41,460 nt of DNA, taken from contig DHWA01000023.1 of the NCBI GenBank assembly GCA_002412935.1, positions 1-41,460 on the forward strand. The letters run 5' to 3'. The translations under genes were made by a program, and so were the position numbers. The notes under the pieces are model-generated. The model searched no databases. It was not told where the DNA came from and saw only the letters and a program-made list of their open reading frames with translations. Below, one piece after another: positions 39,130 through 41,460 of this stretch; position 1 is the stretch's first letter; every line of letters begins with the position of its first letter. The DNA is from Patescibacteria group bacterium UBA5194. GTDB lineage: Bacteria; Patescibacteriota; Gracilibacteria; BD1-5; UBA6164.

Positions 39130-40314
39130 ATGTTAGATATACTTAAAATGGCATTTAGATCACTTTTGAATAATAAACTTAGAAGTTTATTAAGTTCTTT
39201 GTGAATTATAATTTGAGTTTCAACAATAGTTTTGGTTGTAGCTATATGACTTGGTGCTCAAAAAAGTATAGAAGAACAATATGCAAACTTAGCAGTTACT
39301 TCTATCTTGATAAATCCAGTTTCTACAACAAGTCAAAAATCAAAATTGAGTGAGGATGATGTAGCTTCTATACAGGAAAAATCTACTAGTATACAATTTT
39401 CAACTGCTATTTTTCAATGAAAAGTATTAACAAAAAATAATTCTTTTGAACAATCAACAAATATATTATGAATTCAAAATCAATTTTTAGATATTTCTAA
39501 ATTATCAGTAGAAAATTGAATATTTTTTTCAGATGAAGAATTACAAGAAAAAACAAAATATGTGGTTTTATGAAATTGAGTCGCTTTGGATTTCTTTGGT
39601 TCGTCAGAAGATGCTATATGACAAACTATAAATGTATGAAAGAAAAAACTTGAAATAATAGGAGTATTTAAAAAATCAGGTTCATCAATATGACCTATAA
39701 CTTATGATGATTCTATTTTTATACCTTATTTAACAGTCCAATCTATATTATGAGATAGTTCTAGCCCTAGAATTATAGCATTAGCAAGAGATGTGGAAAG
39801 TATAAGCTTTGCTATAACTGAATTAGGAACAATACTCAGAGAAGAACATAAATTAAGAGCTTCAGATTCGGATGATTTTAGGGTAGTTGACCAATGATCA
39901 AAAGTTACAGCAGCCAAAGAGTCAGCTCGTACAATGACATTGCTTTTAACTTGAGTAGCTATAATTGTACTTGTAGTATCTGGGATATGAATAATGAATG
40001 TAATGTTTGCCTGAGTAGCTGAAAGAACAAAAGAAATATGAATACTGAAAGCTGTATGAATCAAAACAAGTGATATATTAAATATGTTTTTATTTGAATC
40101 GATTATACTTAGTATCTGAGCTTGAATTTGAGGAGTTATATTGTGAGATTTGATAATCCCATTAATTAAATATTTTGATCTAATTGATGTTATACCAAGC
40201 ACTTTTGGTAGAATTGGAGCCTTTTGTTTTGCTGTATTTGTAGGTATATTTTTTGGTTATTATCCAGCATACAAAGCAAGTAAACTTGATCCAGTTGATG
40301 CACTTAGAAGTTAA
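39130..40314 (+). CDS. MacB-type ABC transporter permease
   Basis: 394 aa. MacB plan: short N terminus (LKMAFRSLLNNKLRSLLSSL), first membrane segment (GIIIGVSTIVLVVAIGLGAQ), a large extracytoplasmic domain about 45-260, then FtsX-type last three membrane segments (LLLTGVAIIVLVVSGIGIMN, SIILSIGAGIGGVILGDLII, AFCFAVFVGIFFGYYPAYKA), with the ending KLDPVDALRS typical of the family. It pairs with the ATPase upstream. The substrate of this exporter is unknown. It is the last gene of the operon begun by the lipoprotein. Confidence 0.93.
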
Positions 40315-40326
40315 AATTATATATAC

Positions 40327-40357
40327 TTAAACTTCTCTTAAACTATAATCATATAAT
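40327..40357 (+). promoter_or_regulatory. Direct-repeat promoter of secreted protein 1
   Basis: TTAAACTTCTCTTAAAC at 40327-40343 followed 8 nt later by TATAAT (40352-40357). Identical string and spacing to the promoter at 41027. Confidence 0.75.
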
Positions 40358-40463
40358 AGATTTATCTTAAAAAGATAGATAACAATTTTTAAAAAGTAAT
40401 AATAATAATTGCTAACAAAATTTTTTTAAGATAATTTTATTTTAAATTTTAAATATATAAAAT
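40358..40463 (+). promoter_or_regulatory. Conserved 5' leader, copy 1
   Basis: Shares long blocks with 41058-41162: ATAACAATTTTTAAAAAGTA and ATAATAATTG. TTATCTTAAAAA at the start pairs with TTTTTTAAGATAA near the end, closing a stem over the conserved core. Probably a regulatory leader. Confidence 0.6.
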
Positions 40464-41021
40464 ATGAGAACAAAAAATACAATTTGAATTATATTTACTA
40501 CTTTATTGTTTATTAGTTTATTGATTAATTGAACTTCAGCTTATCAATGAAATTGAACATGACCATGAACTTGAACATGAACATGAAATTGAAACTGAAC
40601 ATGAAGTTGAACTTGATTTAATGCTAATCTAATTGATACAAATACAAATTGAATAGCAGATTGACGAGAAGATTGGGATTCAGATTGAGTACTTAATAAA
40701 GATGATGAAGATTATATTAAGTTACAACAAGAAAATAAAAAATCATATAAAGCAGAAAGAAGTATTGAATTGAAAAATAAACTTTGAAAAAAATCTAATA
40801 TTGTAGATGATTTTATGTGAAAAGCATCAAAAGTATATGCTAATATAAATAATGAGGAGAAAAAAACAAAATACAATAATTTATTAATAAAAATTGATAA
40901 AACAACAGAAAAACTTAACAATTTAAATATTTCAGAGTATAAAAAAGAAGCTTATAGAAATATATTAGAATATTTAAGATTACAAACAGAAACTGAATTA
41001 GAATCAATAATAATTGATTAA
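40464..41021 (+). CDS. Secreted Gly/Thr-rich protein with Ca-binding loops
   Basis: 185 aa. Signal peptide over residues 1-26 (TIGIIFTTLLFISLLINGTS, A). Next is a low-complexity stretch of Gly, Thr, Asn and Pro (GNGTGPGTGTGTGNG), each Gly a TGA. Then two thrombospondin-type-3-like calcium loops (DTNTNGIAD, DSDGVLNKDD) and a helical, lysine-rich C-terminal domain (residues 85-185). Its own direct-repeat promoter and conserved leader precede it. Possibly a surface or matrix protein of the same regulon as the exporter; no family recognised. Confidence 0.7.
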
Positions 41022-41026
41022 TAAAT

Positions 41027-41057
41027 TTAAACTTCTCTTAAACTCAATTTGTATACT
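41027..41057 (+). promoter_or_regulatory. Direct-repeat promoter of secreted protein 2
   Basis: TTAAACTTCTCTTAAAC at 41027-41043, then TATACT (41052-41057). The spacing is the same as at 40327. Confidence 0.75.
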
Positions 41058-41162
41058 AAGCTTATCTTAAAAGATATATAACAATTTTTAAAAAGTAATA
41101 ATAATAATTGTTAACAATTATTTTTTAAGATAAAAATATTTTATTTTTTAATTATATAAATT
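41058..41162 (+). promoter_or_regulatory. Conserved 5' leader, copy 2
   Basis: Near-copy of 40358-40463, with TTATCTTAAAA pairing with TTTTTTAAGATAA and an AATTGTTAACAATT palindrome in place of the first copy's AATTGCTAACAAAATT. Confidence 0.6.
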
Positions 41163-41405
41163 ATGAAAAAAACTATTATAGCTTGAATATTTGTTTTAAT
41201 TTTTTGATTAGGATTAGTTTCTTATACATCAGCATATAATGGATGAGGTAGATGAACATGAACTTGAACTTATGTTCCAGGTACAAACTCATGATCTACT
41301 ACTTTTGTAGATGCTGATAATGATGGAGTTTGTGATAATTACAAAAATCGTCCTATGGATGGAACTTGAAGAGGTCAAGGAAGATGAATGGGAAGAAATA
41401 GATAA
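41163..41405 (+). CDS. Small secreted Gly-rich protein with Ca-binding loop
   Basis: 80 aa. Signal peptide (TIIAGIFVLIFGLGLVSYTS, A), then GGGRGTGTGTYVPGTNSGS, then DADNDGVCDN, a calcium-loop motif with a single Cys, and a basic Gly/Arg tail (GRGQGRGMGRNR). Smaller relative of the gene at 40464 by promoter, leader and layout; the middle domain is missing. Function unknown. Confidence 0.65.
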
Positions 41406-41418
41406 TTCTCTATAAAAC

Positions 41419-41452
41419 TTAAACTTCACTTAAACAAAAAAATTATTATACT
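41419..41452 (+). promoter_or_regulatory. Third direct-repeat promoter at the window edge
   Basis: TTAAACTTCACTTAAAC at 41419-41435, then TATACT (41447-41452). Presumably drives a further gene beyond the window. Confidence 0.65.
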
Positions 41453-41460
41453 GTAATTAC

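Noticed and set aside
39726..40202. 158-codon open frame on the minus strand
   Set aside because: It lies fully opposite the MacB-type permease, which has clear family motifs in the other strand; the reverse frame has no recognisable motif.
1771..41460. Variable repeat partner of the template inside the window
   Set aside because: I looked for another GFR-ending segment similar to 1771-1884 and saw none.
1..41460. CRISPR array
   Set aside because: No regularly spaced direct repeats with unique spacers; the repeats found are dispersed palindromes.

Overview
The window reads coherently only if TGA is translated as glycine (genetic code 25). With that code, about 40 genes run from start to TAA/TAG. 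In-frame TGA falls on invariant glycines, for example the P-loop of the ABC ATPase at 38289, the GGGTP motif of the HemW-like protein, and the PNGYRSLHT motif of the Rel protein. Together with the very low G+C, this points to Candidatus Absconditabacteria (SR1) or Gracilibacteria (BD1-5/GN02) of the CPR/Patescibacteria. The window alone does not separate the two. All calls below use code 25. Read with the standard code, most of these genes fall into short pieces.

Layout. 1-1890: part of a diversity-generating retroelement (DGR), with a MutS-N/Avd-like accessory protein, a DGR reverse transcriptase and a template repeat running in frame off the RT 3' end; the variable target is not in the window. 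2074-2595: a RelB/RelE-like toxin-antitoxin operon with a palindromic operator. 2601-10686: a coiled-coil protein, a HIT protein, an ABC solute-binding protein, a HemW-like radical SAM protein, a large secreted protein, a hibernation factor and gatB. 10726-14230: palindromic repeats, a GIY-YIG protein, a large TrbL/VirB6-like membrane protein and a repeat-rich, GC-richer non-coding stretch. 14254-24371: a small unknown, an AAA/DUF4143-like ATPase, Rel, rpsO, an unknown secreted protein, an amidase-SpoIID fusion, an ABC-F ATPase, a small membrane protein and a PHP phosphoesterase. 24381-29502: a defence-like block with an XRE regulator, an RloB/RloA (AbiL-type) pair, YjzC, a structured RNA with competing helices, and an EcoRI-type adenine methyltransferase followed by a DUF262-HNH protein. 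29621-35494: cysS (with a repeat inserted in the coding sequence), a thioredoxin-like ferredoxin, tRNA-Phe, an IS3-family element and a SulP transporter. 35658-41460: a lipoprotein / membrane-fusion protein / MacB-type ABC operon and two small secreted Gly-rich, Ca-site proteins, with four promoters sharing the direct repeat TTAAAC-N5-TTAAAC.

Main points of interest: (1) the DGR with its template continuous with the RT reading frame; (2) palindromic repeats inserted in frame in hemW and cysS, where TGA=Gly helps keep the frame open; (3) an RNA upstream of the methyltransferase/DUF262-HNH pair with mutually exclusive long helices and a terminator two bases before the start codon; (4) a direct-repeat regulon at the right end; (5) an IS3-family transposase whose two frames are related by +1 (CCC_TAA), not the usual -1. 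No database search was possible. Family names rest on motifs recognised by eye.
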